From Nematopogon swammerdamellus (taxonomy: Eukaryota > Arthropoda > Insecta > Lepidoptera > Adelidae): a DNA stretch of 64,000 nt. The position numbers were made by a program, and so were the translations under genes. The stretch lies in assembly GCA_946902875.1 (NCBI GenBank), contig OX336349.1, positions 11,493,891 through 11,557,890 of the forward strand, given 5' to 3'. Below are positions 24,196 to 59,841 of this stretch, one piece after another (positions within the stretch are counted from its first letter, which is position 1; every line of letters starts with the position of its first letter). A model generated the notes under the pieces. That model saw only the letters and a list, made by a program, of their open reading frames with translations. It did not search any database and had not been told where the DNA came from.

Positions 24196-25601
24196 ATAAT
24201 AATATATTTCCTGGCGTCACCGCCACTTTCGTCGTCGTAATGAGGGTCCGATGTGAATATTATGGTGCGGTTGTATGCACCCACATAGCTAGAGCGTGTA
24301 TAATTTAACGATTGACTGAACAGAGTGCCGCCCCAATCTCGCTCGGGCTTTGCTTGCGTCCACTGAGTACGGACGGACGGTCGCATGACTAACTTTGCCA
24401 GTTTCTGCCTTTCATTTGTGTCGTTTCGCTTTGATTAGGTATAATAAGAAAACAGTAAAGTTACTGTAAAAAGTAGTACATTTAAGTACGGGCTATTAGA
24501 TTATTAGAAGAGTACTTAGTCTTTATTTAAATTCTAATTCTCCTATTTAGTAATCAATCATAATATGTATGTACATTATTGAAGTTGTAATTAAACAGAA
24601 ACTTTAATGTTCTTACGTCTATGACAGTGAACTAATTTTCGTACTCACGAACATTCGCTCAACGTAATTAGCCGAAATATCCTGGAATTAATTAAACTCG
24701 GTAATTTTTTATTATAGCCACTATTGTGAACAATGAGTATGTTGTTAGAGCTTAGACGTAAGTAAATATATATTAATATCCTTATAACTCGACAACCACT
24801 TTATCGATTTACATACCGCTTTCACTGTTACATTCTCTCACTTCTAAAGATGGTTTTTAAACCATACATAACGCTACAAGTCATTGGCGGCCTGAGCTGT
24901 GAGCAAAAAGTCACGCGAAGCGAATCCGCGGGCAAAAGCTATATCTAATAAATCGTAAATGTGCAAGGGCGCGCGAACCGACCGGCGGCCAACGACATTT
25001 CTGTTTTCGATTACAAATCCAGAACTACTCAATGAATTCACCTGAGGGTTTCACTGACGCTTTCTCGCACATCTAAGGATTTTTATTGGATATTATTGCC
25101 GCGAAACGAAGGCGCGGGAACAGATAGTTTATAAATAATGAATCAATGATAATAAAGCAATAAGGGAAAGGAAGTACCGACGCGGCGCCGGGTCGCCTTG
25201 CAACAAAGACAGCTCCGAGTCTAGCGTCGTCGGTCCACAGTTAATTTTCTTATGAATACGTTATTGTTCACGTCACGGCCGACTGACTCCGCCACTTCCT
25301 TCCTCCTTTCAGCATCGGGGAGGGAGCGGGAGGACGCCACGACAGCGCGCTCATGTGTGAAGGGAAGTCTCAAAACCATCAGACGCTCTTTGTGAAATTT
25401 TTAAATTTTAGGACAAAGAAGCGCTTTGTGAGTTTACTTTTACGTGGCGAACTTCATCTTCCAAAATCACAGTGAATTCGAGTTAAGTTTTAAGTTAGGA
25501 AACCTGTATGTGTCTAGGTTAGGTTGGAGTGATGGTCGGAGTAGATTAGGTTTGCCAGAATGAAAAGTGCGGTGTGGATTGAGCATAATGTATGTTTGCA
25601 G
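24196..25601. other. No exon recognised; upstream flank of ARHGAP20-like exon
   Basis: Contains a degraded Helitron-like end (CACGCGAAGCGAATCCGCGG...AAAAGCT, 24910-24945). The start of the gene may lie here or further left. Confidence 0.5.
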
Positions 25602-25781
25602 ATCGAGCGTCTGGCGCAGTATGAGCGGCTGGTGGGCCCCGGCGGGGGTGGGTGCGGGCGGCGGCGGGGCGCGCGGCTCTCGGACCTGGAGCGCGTGCAG
25701 GATCTCTTCCCGCACGACTACCTCGCGCTGCACGAGCACGATGCGCTCGCCACCCAGCTCGCCGCACAGCACGCCACCCAG
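25602..25781 (+). CDS. ARHGAP20: ARHGAP20-like exon: N-terminal linker
   Basis: The exon is bounded by TTTGCAG and CAG|GTATTT, phase 0 at both ends, 60 codons. It encodes an acidic/leucine-rich helix (SDLERVQDLFPHDYLALHEH) ahead of the PH domain. An in-frame ATG at 25560 could in principle start translation without an upstream exon, but the good acceptor at 25595-25601 argues that it is internal. Confidence 0.65.
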
Positions 25782-28700
25782 GTATTTACATTTTATTGTA
25801 TTTATTTATGAATTAAGGAAACTTAACAGCTATAGTATACTACAGACATTTTACAAATCAACAATTATTACAAATTTGCAAGCTTATTATAAAGTTTCGC
25901 ATTTTCAAAAACGAGGGTGGTGGGTGTGTGTTGTACTGATTGGGGGAAGAGAATCGTACGCTATATCATCTCTTCACTTCCATGCTCCATGGTCAACTCA
26001 CACCGACGACACCTCGTCCACGACTCACTGAAATATCCCACGCATTAAAACTCGTGCAAACCCGAATGTACTCGTATCTATTCATGACCGCACATTAGTA
26101 CTTTACCATAGTGGCACTGTCGGTACTCGCATTAGGCATCAGATAACCTGTACTACAACTTAGCCCAGCGACAGCGATTCTTAAGTTCGCGTCTACCGTG
26201 TTGTCCGCAGAAGACGAAGAGCCTTCGCAAGCGGCCGAGCCTGGATGTGAGCGGGTCGCAGCCGGTGAGCGGCGCCCCGGCGGCGGCCGGCTCGTCGCCG
26301 CGCACCTTCGTGATGGAGGCGCCGGTGACGCTGCGCGCCATCTCGCCCGAGGGCTCGCCGTCGCTGGACCGCCACCTGTTCCTGTTCAGCGACGTGCTGC
26401 TGGTGGGCAAGTCTCGCGGCGCCAACTGCTTCAAGCTGAAGGAGAGCGTGCGACTGGCGGAGACCTGGCTCGCGCTGCCCGAGGCCAACGACACGGGCTT
26501 CCTGGTCGGCTGGCCCAGCGCCGCGCCCGGCGCGCCGCCCCTCGCCAACTACCTCGCCTCCTATCCCACGCAGGCCGCCAGGGACACCTGGTACAGGTGC
26601 GTATCTTCATTCTCTATATACAATACATACATACATATACATTGATCAGCTAAACAGTTATACGAATGACTAGACTAGACGTTTGACGAGATGATTCTCG
26701 GCACGGTAATATAAAATAACTCACCTACCTAATTAATGAAAAAAAAAAATTTTGTTTCCAGGAAGCTACAAAACGCACTGAATTCTCAGCTAGCCACCGA
26801 ACCTAAATCTACCAATATTCAAGTTTTATACAAGGACACGGCAAATTCGATAGAATTCGTAAGTAATCTCTCTTGTGCTATAGAAACATACGGAAGTTGA
26901 GCTAACACACCGTAAATTGTTCACGCATTTAGATGTGTACAAAGAATATAATACTGGATGTGTAATATCTCGGGAAGCCACTGTGTCCTATGCCCTGTGC
27001 CCCTTTATTGCTGGACCACTTGCAACAGTCATACCATAAAAATTTACCATCAAAGTCAAACCATGCATCTGGTGGTTTCTAAAGATGCCCAGGTAGAGAT
27101 GATCCTCAAACTGGAAAGGCGAGCTGCATCGTTCATGTCCAGGGTGCTGGAGTTTCAAAGCCGGCGTCCTAAACTAGAGGGAGTGTCGATCGCCCTCTGT
27201 ACTGGTATGTTCGCACTGTGGTAACGGTGGTGGTGTGGTGATTGTGTGTACAGTGCAAGACGCTGTCGGTGAGCCCGGAGCAGACGAGCCAGGCGATAGT
27301 TCAGCAGGCGCTGCAGGTCCTACAGAACAACAACGTGGAGACGGACGCGGAGGGCGCCGCCGGCGCGTGGCCGCCCGCCTGCGACTTCACTCTCTGCGCG
27401 CGCGCCGCACGCGACGCGCCACCAGTGCCCCTACACGGCATCGAGCGCCCTCACGCCATACAGGTTATTTCTTATTTTTGGACGTGTGGAAACAATAACG
27501 TTCTTGGTCCACTAGCTCTTTATTGTCTTTATCTTCAAAAGCTATGTCGCCTTGTCCAAAAGACATACCTAATTGATAAACGGAAACAGTACAGTTGGAA
27601 GACGCGCGATGTCTTAAGTGTATGTATGTACTTATATTCCAGATGTCGAGGATGCGGCAGACTTTGTCCAGTGAGGACGGTTTCGATCTAGAACACGTGA
27701 ACGCTAAGAACCACCCTTGTGGCATGGTGTTCGAACTACGCAAGAAAAATACTGGACTGAAGAGGTGAGTTGACACTCACATGCGAAACCATAATATTCT
27801 AAGTTTTCAAATTTGTTTGTTCTTATTCGGCGTATTGGTTACCTACCTCAATATTGACGTATGGTCAGCATAGTGAGTCCTAGATCATGAGAGCTACATA
27901 ATACATATAAGCGGCGGGTGGCCGAGTGGTTTGGGCATCGGCTTCTCATGCGAGAGGTCCGCGGTTCGAGTCCGGTCGGCGTGTACCAATAAGTTTTTTT
28001 CTGACAAAAAAATTTACGTGCATACCTACACCTGCTGCTTCACCGTTCGAAACCGGTGTAAAACTGTAGGTCCCTTCCCTTGCCTCGCCTCTTACTAGGT
28101 GGTAGGCTCAAATTTTAGCCGACTGGTACCACCGTACTGGATGTAAGATGGCCGCATAGCAGCCTCGGTTGTGTTCTCCTCTAGTCCAGTATAGCCAACA
28201 ATCCAGGGAAGTCTCTGGTATGGCACCTACCGGAGGTGATATTGGCTGGTCGGAGCATGCGCTTTGGCCCCTCTGACTCACCGACCCATACCGCATTACA
28301 TAAAAAAAAATGAAACAAATTGAATGTTTCTTGGAGCAATAAAGCATTTTCTATCTATATGTCTGTCTATCTACGTATAACGATGGTATGTAGTTTGATA
28401 AAATGTATTGTATACTGGGTAATGTGTGCAGCACGACGTCGCCGGGGGTGGGCGGGCGCGGGCTGCGGCTGCTGCGGCGCGGCGGCGCGTCGGCGCGGCT
28501 GTTCGGCGTGGCGCTGGCGCGGCTGCACGGCGGGGCGCCGCCCCCGCTCGTGCTGCAGCTCCTGCGCCGGCTGCGCGCGCACGCACCCCACACCCACGGC
28601 GTCTTCCGACGCAGCGCTAATGCGAGGGCCCTGCGTCTCCTGCGCGATAAGGTATCCCCACTGAACCCCCCTTCTCCCTCCACCAATAACTATCCATTCG

Positions 28701-31700
28701 TATTGCTCTACAAAATAAGGATTCAGTAAACTCGCTTTAAACTTTCAATAAAAAAAATTAGGTAGTGAAAAACCATTTTGCCGTTAATCTTAAACGTATT
28801 TATTTTCCTCTCCATATAGTTTATATTATCTCGGTATGATAAAAAAAAAAACAGAACCTAACTTAACGCAACCGGATTCCATAGAACCTCTGCGAAATAA
28901 CCTTGTTGGTGGGACTATCGCGAAAATAAAATGATCCGAATCGATGGGGTGGAATGTTTTTCATTTTCTCGTAACATCTTTTGACCCACAATTAATTTTT
29001 ACTCACTCATAATTTATCAATATCTAAATCACAGCATTGGGCCATAACAAGCTCTATGCCCTGCGTGACTCTAGCTTTGTACCGTTTCACTCTGGCTGGG
29101 AGCTTGTGTCAGGCGCTGAAGTGATAATTTTTTTTTTCAATTTTGGTATGGAACCCAATGTCTCGGCATCGTTCATTGCTGGAAGCTTTCGGTTAGCTCC
29201 CAATCTTAAGAACTTTCTAAATAAAACATATCAACTACTGATGACATGCCTTAATGAATGAACGAATGCGTTTTGACAGCTGGACTCGCTGGGCGGCGGC
29301 TGCGCGTCGTGCGCAGAGCTGGAGCGCGCGCCCATCCTGCTGCTCGCCGCCTTGCTCAAGGACTTCTTCCGCTCCCTACCGCAGCCACTCCTCGCCGACC
29401 AGCTCTACCACAGTTGGATAGCCGTGCTCGGTATCTACCACTCTTACCATACTTGCCTCACATTCATACCTAATACCAAATCTGCTATTTACCATTACTT
29501 TCGCAGTTATTGTGTACTATAACATGTTCATATGCTCGTTACAGGTTTGCCTCCGATGGAAAAACTGGCAGCCGTGCGATCCCTTCTGCTCAAGCTTCCA
29601 AAATCTCACTACACGATGCTGACATACTTCGTCTGCCTCCTGCAAGCGATCGCCAAAAAATCCGCCATCAACCTTATGTGCCCTATGAACCTCGGCGTCT
29701 GCGTCGGCCCAAGTCTCCTGTGGCCGAGTGCGCCCTGTGACAAGGCGCCCAAGGCCGTCCCCATGGTCATAGAATTCCTCATCGTGAAGGCCGACGCACT
29801 CTTCGGGCCGCAGATCGTCAACCTGCTCGGGAGCGGGAGCCCTGAGTCCTCCAACGCTCTACTGGACTCGGGCGCCGAGGAGAGCGACAGTCTGCACTCG
29901 GTGGGGATATCGCTCGACTCGATGGAGCTGTCGTCTCCCAGGAAGGAGAAGCTGTCGCTCAGCCGCGACTCGGGCCTCACCTTGTCCGAAGACGACTCCA
30001 ATAGCAACGGAGGCAACAGCCCCGCGCCGCGCAACGTCCTGCATAGTCTGTCGGCGCCGGCGGCCGCGCGGCTCGTCGCCGACGAGAACAAGTACGGGCC
30101 GGCGCGCCGCACGGGAGACCCGCACAACGTCAACGGACTCCCGCACACCACCTCCCACCGCTACAAGTCCGACATCTATAGCCCCGTCCTCTCCGACGAG
30201 TACTACGCCTCCCCATACTCCACCGAGCGCTACGTTCACAACAGCATCGACATCGGCATCGAGCGGACGTATGTCGTCGCCGAGCATACCAAGACACGCC
30301 GCGAAGACATCTACGCGCAGACTCCAGCCAAGTACATCACCGGCCTCGAGCCTCAGAAGCCTCCGAGAAGCAACGTTTCCAAGGCGGCGCGAACGTCCAA
30401 AGTGTACAGCATGTTCTCCGAAAACCAGGAGGCCGGGAGGGCCGACGCGGCCCTAAAAACATTCAATCGAGCGAAGAGTTCCGACAATCTCCTCGATATT
30501 AAGCAGGCACAGCACGACAGCAAGCTCGCGTCTAGTCAAGAAAACATTTTGTATGGCAACATAAACAATTTTTCCATTCTAAATGAGGAGCAGCACTGTC
30601 GCGACACCTACCAGAATGTGGAATTTTTAAGCAACACGAACTACTCGAGAGTATACACGGGCTGGGAGAAGAGGAGCGCAGCATACGCGCGCGCCGCTAG
30701 CGACAGGGCCGTGCACTCCGAGAATGTGTACGGCCGCACCGGCGACAAGTCGCACGATAAGAAACACTTCACTCCAGGAAAGAACGGGACGAGCACGGGT
30801 CAGGCAGCCACCATTTTTACGCGAAATGACTGGTCTCGTCAGGCGGCGAGGACGAAGAGTTTGGAAGTTAACGAAGACACGTACGTGAGCAAGTGCGGTG
30901 ACGATCGCTCGCGTGGTCACTTCCACGACGCGGATAAACCTAGCACGTGCCACCGAAGACGGCTAGACCCCTCCCACCTGTGCTCTAATGGCTGTACACA
31001 GCGGGCGGCGCCCGAGCATGCGCTGAGCCCGAAAAAAGCACCGAATCCTCTCCAAACGGGCTACTCCTACATCGACAACCCACATCTCGGGAGTCCCGCT
31101 AGTGAGGGCAAAAAACCTAGACATCGCTGCCAGAATAACAATCAGAGGATTCCTCACTCCAAGTCGTTGGCCAACATCATCCTGCAGAGCGACTCCAGTA
31201 GCAGCGACACTCTGTACCAGCCGCAGGGCTTGCAGTTCCATCCGCGCTCCACCGACTCCACCGCCAGCGAGAACTCCTTCGACAACCACTATGCGGCGCA
31301 GTACGCCGAGCCCGTCTACACCTCCATATACAGTCGCCGGAGGGACATATTCCACCAGGAGCAGACGGCCAGCAACGGCACCGACGTGTACTCGTCCGAT
31401 ATATACACAGCGAAGCCGACATCAGTGCAACCCGACTATACAGAATCGCAGAAGGAGGAGAACGGCAAGACTGCGCCGACGCATCACCCGCCGCCGGTGC
31501 CGCCCAGAAAAATGCTCTACCAGAAGGTTCTGAAGAAGTTTACCCCAGTGCATGTGAGCAAGGAGGAGCGCACGTCGCGCTCCAAGTCTGTGCCGCCGGC
31601 GTACCGCGAGCCGCCCGCCTCCGACAAGCTCCCTGTCGACCCCGCGCCCGCGCCTGCTCACACCAATGTGCTCGCGCTAGACTGCTCCGACACTGACACC

Positions 31701-31721
31701 GAGTCAGAGTCCTACGTATAA
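25602..31721 (+). CDS. ARHGAP20: ARHGAP20-like PH-RA-RhoGAP protein (5' end not found)
   Basis: Eight exons join in one open frame: 25602-25781, 26211-26596, 26762-26858, 27254-27463, 27643-27764, 28432-28651, 29280-29430 and 29545-31721. That is 3543 bp, 1180 codons plus TAA. All junctions are GT-AG with matching phase. Order of domains, numbering from the first exon listed: PH domain about 95-200 (HLFLFSDVLLVGKS), Ras-association-like segment 222-300, RhoGAP about 350-545, then a roughly 630-residue Ser/Tyr/Pro-rich tail. The RhoGAP part shows the arginine-finger motif GVFRRSAN (Arg near 391) and MNLGVCVGPSLL, the counterpart of the usual N-[LM]-[AG]-x-x-[FV]-GP segment. The PH-RA-RhoGAP order is that of vertebrate ARHGAP20 (RA-RhoGAP), a Rap1-responsive GAP that inactivates Rho-family GTPases; that function is inferred from the family. 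The N terminus upstream of 25602 is missing; a GC-rich exon further left may supply it. A poly(A) signal lies at 31933. Confidence 0.88.
26211..26596 (+). CDS. ARHGAP20: ARHGAP20-like exon: PH domain
   Basis: Bounded by GTCCGCAG and TACAG|GTGCG, ending in phase 2. It starts with a basic KTKSLRKRPSLD stretch, then the PH core: FVMEAPVTLRA, RHLFLFSDVLLVGKS, FKLKESVRLAETWL, and FLVGWP...AARDTWYR at the C-terminal helix. The GC content is very high (third positions almost all G/C), as in the other coding exons of this gene. Confidence 0.9.
26762..26858 (+). CDS. ARHGAP20: ARHGAP20-like exon: end of PH helix and linker
   Basis: Acceptor TTTCCAG, donor TTC|GTAAGT. The first base completes the Arg codon left open by the previous exon, and it reads KLQNALNSQLATEPKSTNIQ. 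It links the PH helix to the first strand of the RA segment (VLYKDTANSIEF). Confidence 0.85.
27254..27463 (+). CDS. ARHGAP20: ARHGAP20-like exon: Ras-association segment
   Basis: Acceptor TGTACAG, donor CAG|GTTATT, 70 codons, phase 0. The text CKTLSVSPEQTSQAIVQQAL resembles the beta-alpha unit of RA domains (basic-Thr-hydrophobic-V...T...A...AL). In ARHGAP20 this domain binds Rap1-GTP; the same role here is inference. Confidence 0.85.
27643..27764 (+). CDS. ARHGAP20: ARHGAP20-like exon: RA end/linker
   Basis: Acceptor ATATTCCAG, donor AAGAG|GTGAGT, phase 2 end. It encodes MSRMRQTLSSEDGFDLEH and the strand GMVFELRKKN that would close the RA fold. Confidence 0.85.
27911..28315 (+). repeat. tRNA-headed SINE in ARHGAP20-like intron
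   Basis: The head (27911-27985) looks tRNA-derived: GTGGCCGAGTGGTTTGGGC (A box) and GGTTCGAGTCC (B box). The body (28040-28150: GTCCCTTCCC, TACTAGGTGGTAGG, TGGTACCACCGTACTGG) is shared with the SINEs at 47892-48257 and 53694. It ends in A9 near 28310. It sits in the intron between the RA and RhoGAP exons. Confidence 0.8.
28432..28651 (+). CDS. ARHGAP20: ARHGAP20-like exon: start of RhoGAP domain with arginine finger
   Basis: Acceptor GTGTGCAG, donor AAG|GTATCC. It completes a Ser codon and enters LFGVALARL, then GVFRRSANARALRLL. The first Arg of GVFRR aligns with the catalytic arginine finger of RhoGAPs (GIFR-x-S-G). The exon is extremely GC-rich. Confidence 0.92.
29280..29430 (+). CDS. ARHGAP20: ARHGAP20-like exon: middle of RhoGAP domain
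   Basis: Acceptor TTTGACAG, donor CTCG|GTATCT, ending in phase 1. It encodes ERAPILLLAALLKDFFRSLP followed by QPLLADQLY, the LKxFxRxLPxPLL signature of RhoGAP domains. Confidence 0.93.
29545..31721 (+). CDS. ARHGAP20: ARHGAP20-like terminal exon: RhoGAP end and long tail
   Basis: The acceptor is GTTACAG; the stop TAA is at 31719. The first about 95 residues finish the RhoGAP fold (LPKSHYTMLTYFVCLLQAIA, MNLGVCVGPSLLWP). The remaining about 630 residues look disordered, rich in Ser, Tyr, Pro and His, with repeated Tyr-containing motifs (DIYSP, EPVYTSIYS) and a Pro-rich stretch HHPPPVPPRK that matches an SH3-binding PxxPxR/K pattern. It ends in DTDTESESYV, a possible C-terminal PDZ-ligand (last four ESYV, class I-like S/T-x-V only loosely). 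Confidence 0.92.
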
Positions 31722-31932
31722 GAGACACTCCACCGTGTAAAGCCGCTGTCACTTTGTTAATATGGACACCCGATCTATTTCACTTTTCAGAATCTCTCGA
31801 GTGGTGACAATTAAATGGGCCTCGGTTAAGTATAATAGATTATACTTAATGTCAGGTAAAAGAGGAACATTAGCAGTGAAGTGCTTAGTTTAAATACACA
31901 TTTAGATTTAAAAGTCTAGGAATATAGACAAG

Positions 31933-31938
31933 AATAAA
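31933..31938 (+). terminator. Poly(A) signal of ARHGAP20-like gene
   Basis: AATAAA lies about 212 bases after the stop codon, in AT-rich 3' sequence. Later AT-rich sequence up to about 32540 could hold alternative ends. Confidence 0.4.
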
Positions 31939-32759
31939 ATTTCCATTTCCAAAACATTGAACTCCGATTTTTAATCAACTTGCCTTTGAATTAGTATTAA
32001 TGTGACACAATTATTGTGAGAAGATTATTTTAGACTTCATAATGTAAAGGACATAATTATGTCTTATGGTAAAGATTGTGGAAGTTATGTACTTACGGAT
32101 GTCTACTTATGTTAAGTTTCTGATATTCATGAACAAATTTTTGTTACAATAATTTACTTGTGCAGTTTTAGGTGATTTGAATCCAAAGAATATTAATAGA
32201 TGAACTTTTTAGAGTAAATATATGTGTACCTATCTGTAGGTGGATGAGCTCGATACCTGGAAACCGCCATGTCATTGATCGATTTTAATATTTTAAACAT
32301 ACGACTACTTAAAACTGGGCACTTTATTTATTTGATTTGCCCACCTCATGTAATTAGATAGAGTCATTTTTAGTAGAATCATGAATATTATATTTGTAAG
32401 ATTTATTATAACCATAACTTTATCACTTTCACGTGTCATCATTCTAGTTTAAGAAAAATGTAAAACTTATTGGAATCCTTGTGTTAAAAGATTTTCGTGT
32501 ATAATATGTAGTGGTAACATAAATTGAAATACACAATGATATTCATTCTATCAGTGCCTTTATTTTTTAATCACATAACACTATACTTACATATGCACAA
32601 TATAATTCTTTACGTAAAATTTCCTACATAACTACATTCACAAACAAATTATAACTTGCCTTTAACCTTTTTACTGCATTGTACTCCTCCCCCCCCTACA
32701 CTTCTCCACATCCTAAAAGTTTGCAAAGAATGTCACGTAACATTAAACTAAACCGGCTA

Positions 32760-32920
32760 TGTAAATAGTTGTGTTTTCTGTCCAGTTCAGTGTTGCCAGC
32801 ACGACCAAAGGGAAGCACTGAAATGACACATAGTTCACCAAGGTGTTATGGGCTAACACCACGGATGTTGTAGGTAATGTAGCCAACAGGGTCTGTTTCT
32901 ATAAAAAAAAACGCCTTTGT
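32760..32920 (+). repeat. SINE tail fragment
   Basis: A segment containing GGGAAGCACTGA, GGTGTTATGGGCTAACA and GATGT...TAGCCAAC, ending in A9. It matches the 3' bodies of the repeats at 47892-48257 and 53694-53945. There is no 5' head, so it is a truncated copy. Confidence 0.7.
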
Positions 32921-32940
32921 TTAGCTAATGGCATACTCAG

Positions 32941-33261
32941 ACAGACATACGGACGGATGTGAGATCACAAGAAACTGGAAAGAAGCGTAATGATTCGATC
33001 TGTATGCACGTTATTGTTTTTATTTTGAAGGAAGGTGTGGATCTAAGCTTGCGATGGCTTCACCGAACATATCCGGGCCCATCGGCAGTAGAGGAGGGTA
33101 TTAATCGAGGCCGGGACTAGCGAGTGGCCACTCTAAATTTCCCGCGCATGCTTCACGTTTCGGCTCGCTTCAAGCCCTCGTCAGCTAGTCTGCGTTGACT
33201 AGGACGCGGGGAAACCACCAGTCCCGCTCTCGACCTCCCTCTCTCTACCTATCCATATTCT
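32941..33261 (-). mobile_element. Probable 3' UTR of the same retroelement
   Basis: This GC-richer non-coding stretch directly follows the stop of the 33262-34197 frame. It holds the imperfect repeat CTAGTC...GACTAG but no ORF. The exact 3' end was not found. Confidence 0.35.
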
Positions 33262-34197
33262 TTAGGATGCTTCCAGTGACGTTTTCGAAGCTCTCTCCAT
33301 ATATGAGCTTAGCGTCGATCTTGGGAGCCCTAGATTCTTGAAGAGACTGTAAAGCGACTTCGCTGGTAGTCCTCTTGCTCCGACTTCCACAGCGAAGAGA
33401 TCAGTCTTGAATCCGTTTCTCACAATCCGGTCTACTAAGTTGCAGTACTTGTTAAGTTTGATGTTGTGGTCCTTCGGTATGTTATTTTCCCATGGAACTG
33501 TAAGTTCAACAAGTACTACATGCTTTGTCGCTTTTGAGAATATGAGTATATCCGGTCTTAATGCTGTGGTACAGATTTCCGAAGGCATTTGGTAATGCTT
33601 CTCATGTGTGTCCATCAACAAGTCCCAATCCTTTGCTGCTCCCAAAATTGAAGAAGGTTTAGTCCTATCTTTGGGCAGCTTATTGGCTCCAGGTTTCACA
33701 AAGTTGACCTTCTGGAAGCCGCTACTGATTTGCCCTTTCCTGGTCCGTGCAATTGACAGGTTGATGGCCTCTCTGATGATTTGGAGGACTTTATCATGAC
33801 GGTAGGAATACTGGCCTCGCTCAAGTAGTATTTTGCATCCGCATAACAAATGTTTGGCCGTGCCTACGAACTCCTTATATGATGGGCATAGTCTATTTGT
33901 AGATTTCCCCCATCTAACTAGGTTACTCGGGTCGGGGAGAGTAAGCTGGAATGCATTTAAGAAGAACTTAAGCAGCTCAGGGGACCAGTTGTATATTATA
34001 GATTTCCACTTCAATGCAGGAGGGATGCAGAAGTCACCCACTGTTAGCCAATCATTCTGCATTTCTAGGTTTAAGGCGTGAAGTTTGAAGCCTTGTTCCA
34101 TGTCCTCCTGAGCAAAACCTTTCAGTATTTGCATTGCAGTGCATATTTCTATATCTATCCGTAACCAACCCTTTTTGCTTTGCTGTAGTTTGGCCAA
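33262..34197 (-). mobile_element. 5'-truncated non-LTR-like retroelement ORF with PD-(D/E)XK-like end
   Basis: An open frame of about 311 codons begins 24 bases after the abstrakt 12b stop; the first in-frame initiator is TTG, so it is likely a 5'-truncated copy. It reads like the C-terminal part of a reverse-transcriptase polyprotein: LCPSYKEFVGTAKHLLCGCK (a C...H...C knuckle), GQYSYRHDKVLQIIREAI, then LRPDILIFS and VVLVELTVPWENN, KLNKYCNLV and FAVEVGARGLPA. The RPD...ELTVP spacing resembles a restriction-endonuclease-like fold used by some site-specific non-LTR elements (inference). It lies in the abstrakt 3' region on the same strand. It has no reverse transcriptase core, so it is probably inactive. 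Confidence 0.7.
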
Positions 34198-34220
34198 ACG
34201 AAAACAGCAAGAGTAGTAGT

Positions 34221-50777
<16,557 letters not shown>

Positions 50778-52203
50778 CCCGCAAGTCCCGCAACTGTTAC
50801 AATATGATGAACGTATAACCAAACTCCAAAGTTAAGCCTTGCAGATATTTACCATTTCTTCAAGGATAAAATAAATATTCTAAAATAATTAGCAAATTAT
50901 TCATTTGGAATCGAACATCAACAAACCAAAGTTATAGAATGAACAAAGAAAAGAGTAAAGTAAAGAATGAATATCAACAAAGAATCTATTACTACAATAT
51001 CAACAAACCACTCTGACTTGTGACTTGGCCGAACAAAACAACAACAAACCAAAGAGAATATATAACATATAAGTTATTCTATGGAATATAACCACACAAC
51101 AAACTCGCGCAACAAACAAAGCTTGAAATTTTAATGAACGTGGATGACGTTTGTGCGAGGGCGCTACTGCAGCATCAGGGTTGCTAATTTTGAAAATTTC
51201 CTCTATACTAGGGGAAACTATAGGGAAAATAAATATCCCAGCAGCAAACCAGGTGTCAGGTGATAAGAGTCACTCGGCCCCGCCTTCCACCTATGGTAAC
51301 GTCAATGAATAATATGAAAAAATGATGACGTCATGGCCTTTACAAAAAAGGCATCGAAAATCAATAAATGCCTATCTGTTTCGAAAAAAAAAGGAAAAGG
51401 ACTTTGAGAGGGCATATCTCGGAAATTACTGATCCCAGCTTACTCATTCCCAAATAGACAATGGTAGGTATCGACGAAATAAAACTTTTTTTAGGACATA
51501 TCTCTGAAACTACTGATCCCAGACTACTCATCCGCTAGGTCTCGACGAGAGTTTTAGATTTAGTTTTTTTAGGTTTATTTGTTATTTTATTTAGGTTTTT
51601 TGACTTGCTCACTAATAAAAAATAACAGATTGACTTCAATTCTGCTAACACCATAGACCAAGAAGAGAATCTAACGGGTGAAACGCAAGTTGGCTACACA
51701 AGTCTGGCTACACTGTGGCGGGGCGTTAGTTCCGCTGTCAGCCACGTTCATTTCAAGCCATGTAGCGCCGTAACTTTGCAAGCGGCATATGATAGAACAA
51801 AGGAAGTGGATTTTGGCCTGCCTGCGCGATCAGCTGATTGCGCCCGCCTCAACATTAGGTTAGGGTTAGGGCATATTATAACGCAGGAGCGAACAGGTTA
51901 ATTTGTAGAAGATGCGTCACGAAATTATTAGATCTATTAATTAGATCTCGAAATTAACCCTGGTTATTTTTTTTAAACCACCAAAACATTCACCCATACT
52001 ATTTGTTTACAATCTTTACAATCAGTTGATCCGCGCACGCAGACTTCCTTTGTTCTTTCATGTGCCAGACCCTGCGTGCAGTGCTCTCCTCTGCTGACTA
52101 CTGACTGCTGTCAAATGTTCTGGTATATTCTTTGGTTCTGGTCTTTGTGACAAGAATTATATGTTCTTGTCCGTGAATTTGTGATATATTTCATAATTCA
52201 TTC
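50778..52203. other. abstrakt-Ate1 divergent intergenic region
   Basis: It holds the 5' flanks of both genes. It contains two copies of an 'ACTGATCCCAG(C/A)xTACTCAT' segment (about 51430 and 51510) and a repeat (51846-52000) whose shortened relative lies at 52527-52590 in Ate1 intron 1. No other gene was seen. Confidence 0.6.
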
Positions 52204-52208
52204 TTCAG
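52204..52208 (+). promoter_or_regulatory. Candidate Ate1 initiator (TCAGT)
   Basis: TCAGT, the arthropod initiator core, lies 56 bases before the ATG. This fits a short 5' UTR. No TATA box was noticed. Confidence 0.35.
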
Positions 52209-52263
52209 TGTATATTTTACTTTGGATCGGTTGGTGCAGTTTTCCAAACGGTTCGCCGGTGCC

Positions 52264-59841
<7,578 letters not shown>

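Noticed and set aside
26153..26653. Alternative-frame ORFs of 130-150 codons on both strands of the PH exon
   Set aside because: These are composition-driven; only the frame joining at 26211 and 26596 gives a PH domain and consistent splice phases.
27911..27985. tRNA gene
   Set aside because: The A and B boxes are good, but it continues into a SINE body with a poly(A) tail, and the cloverleaf ends do not pair convincingly; treated as a SINE head.
29609..31752. Several - strand ORFs of 80-180 codons opposite the ARHGAP20-like terminal exon
   Set aside because: They are shadows of the long GC-rich + strand exon, with no family signature.
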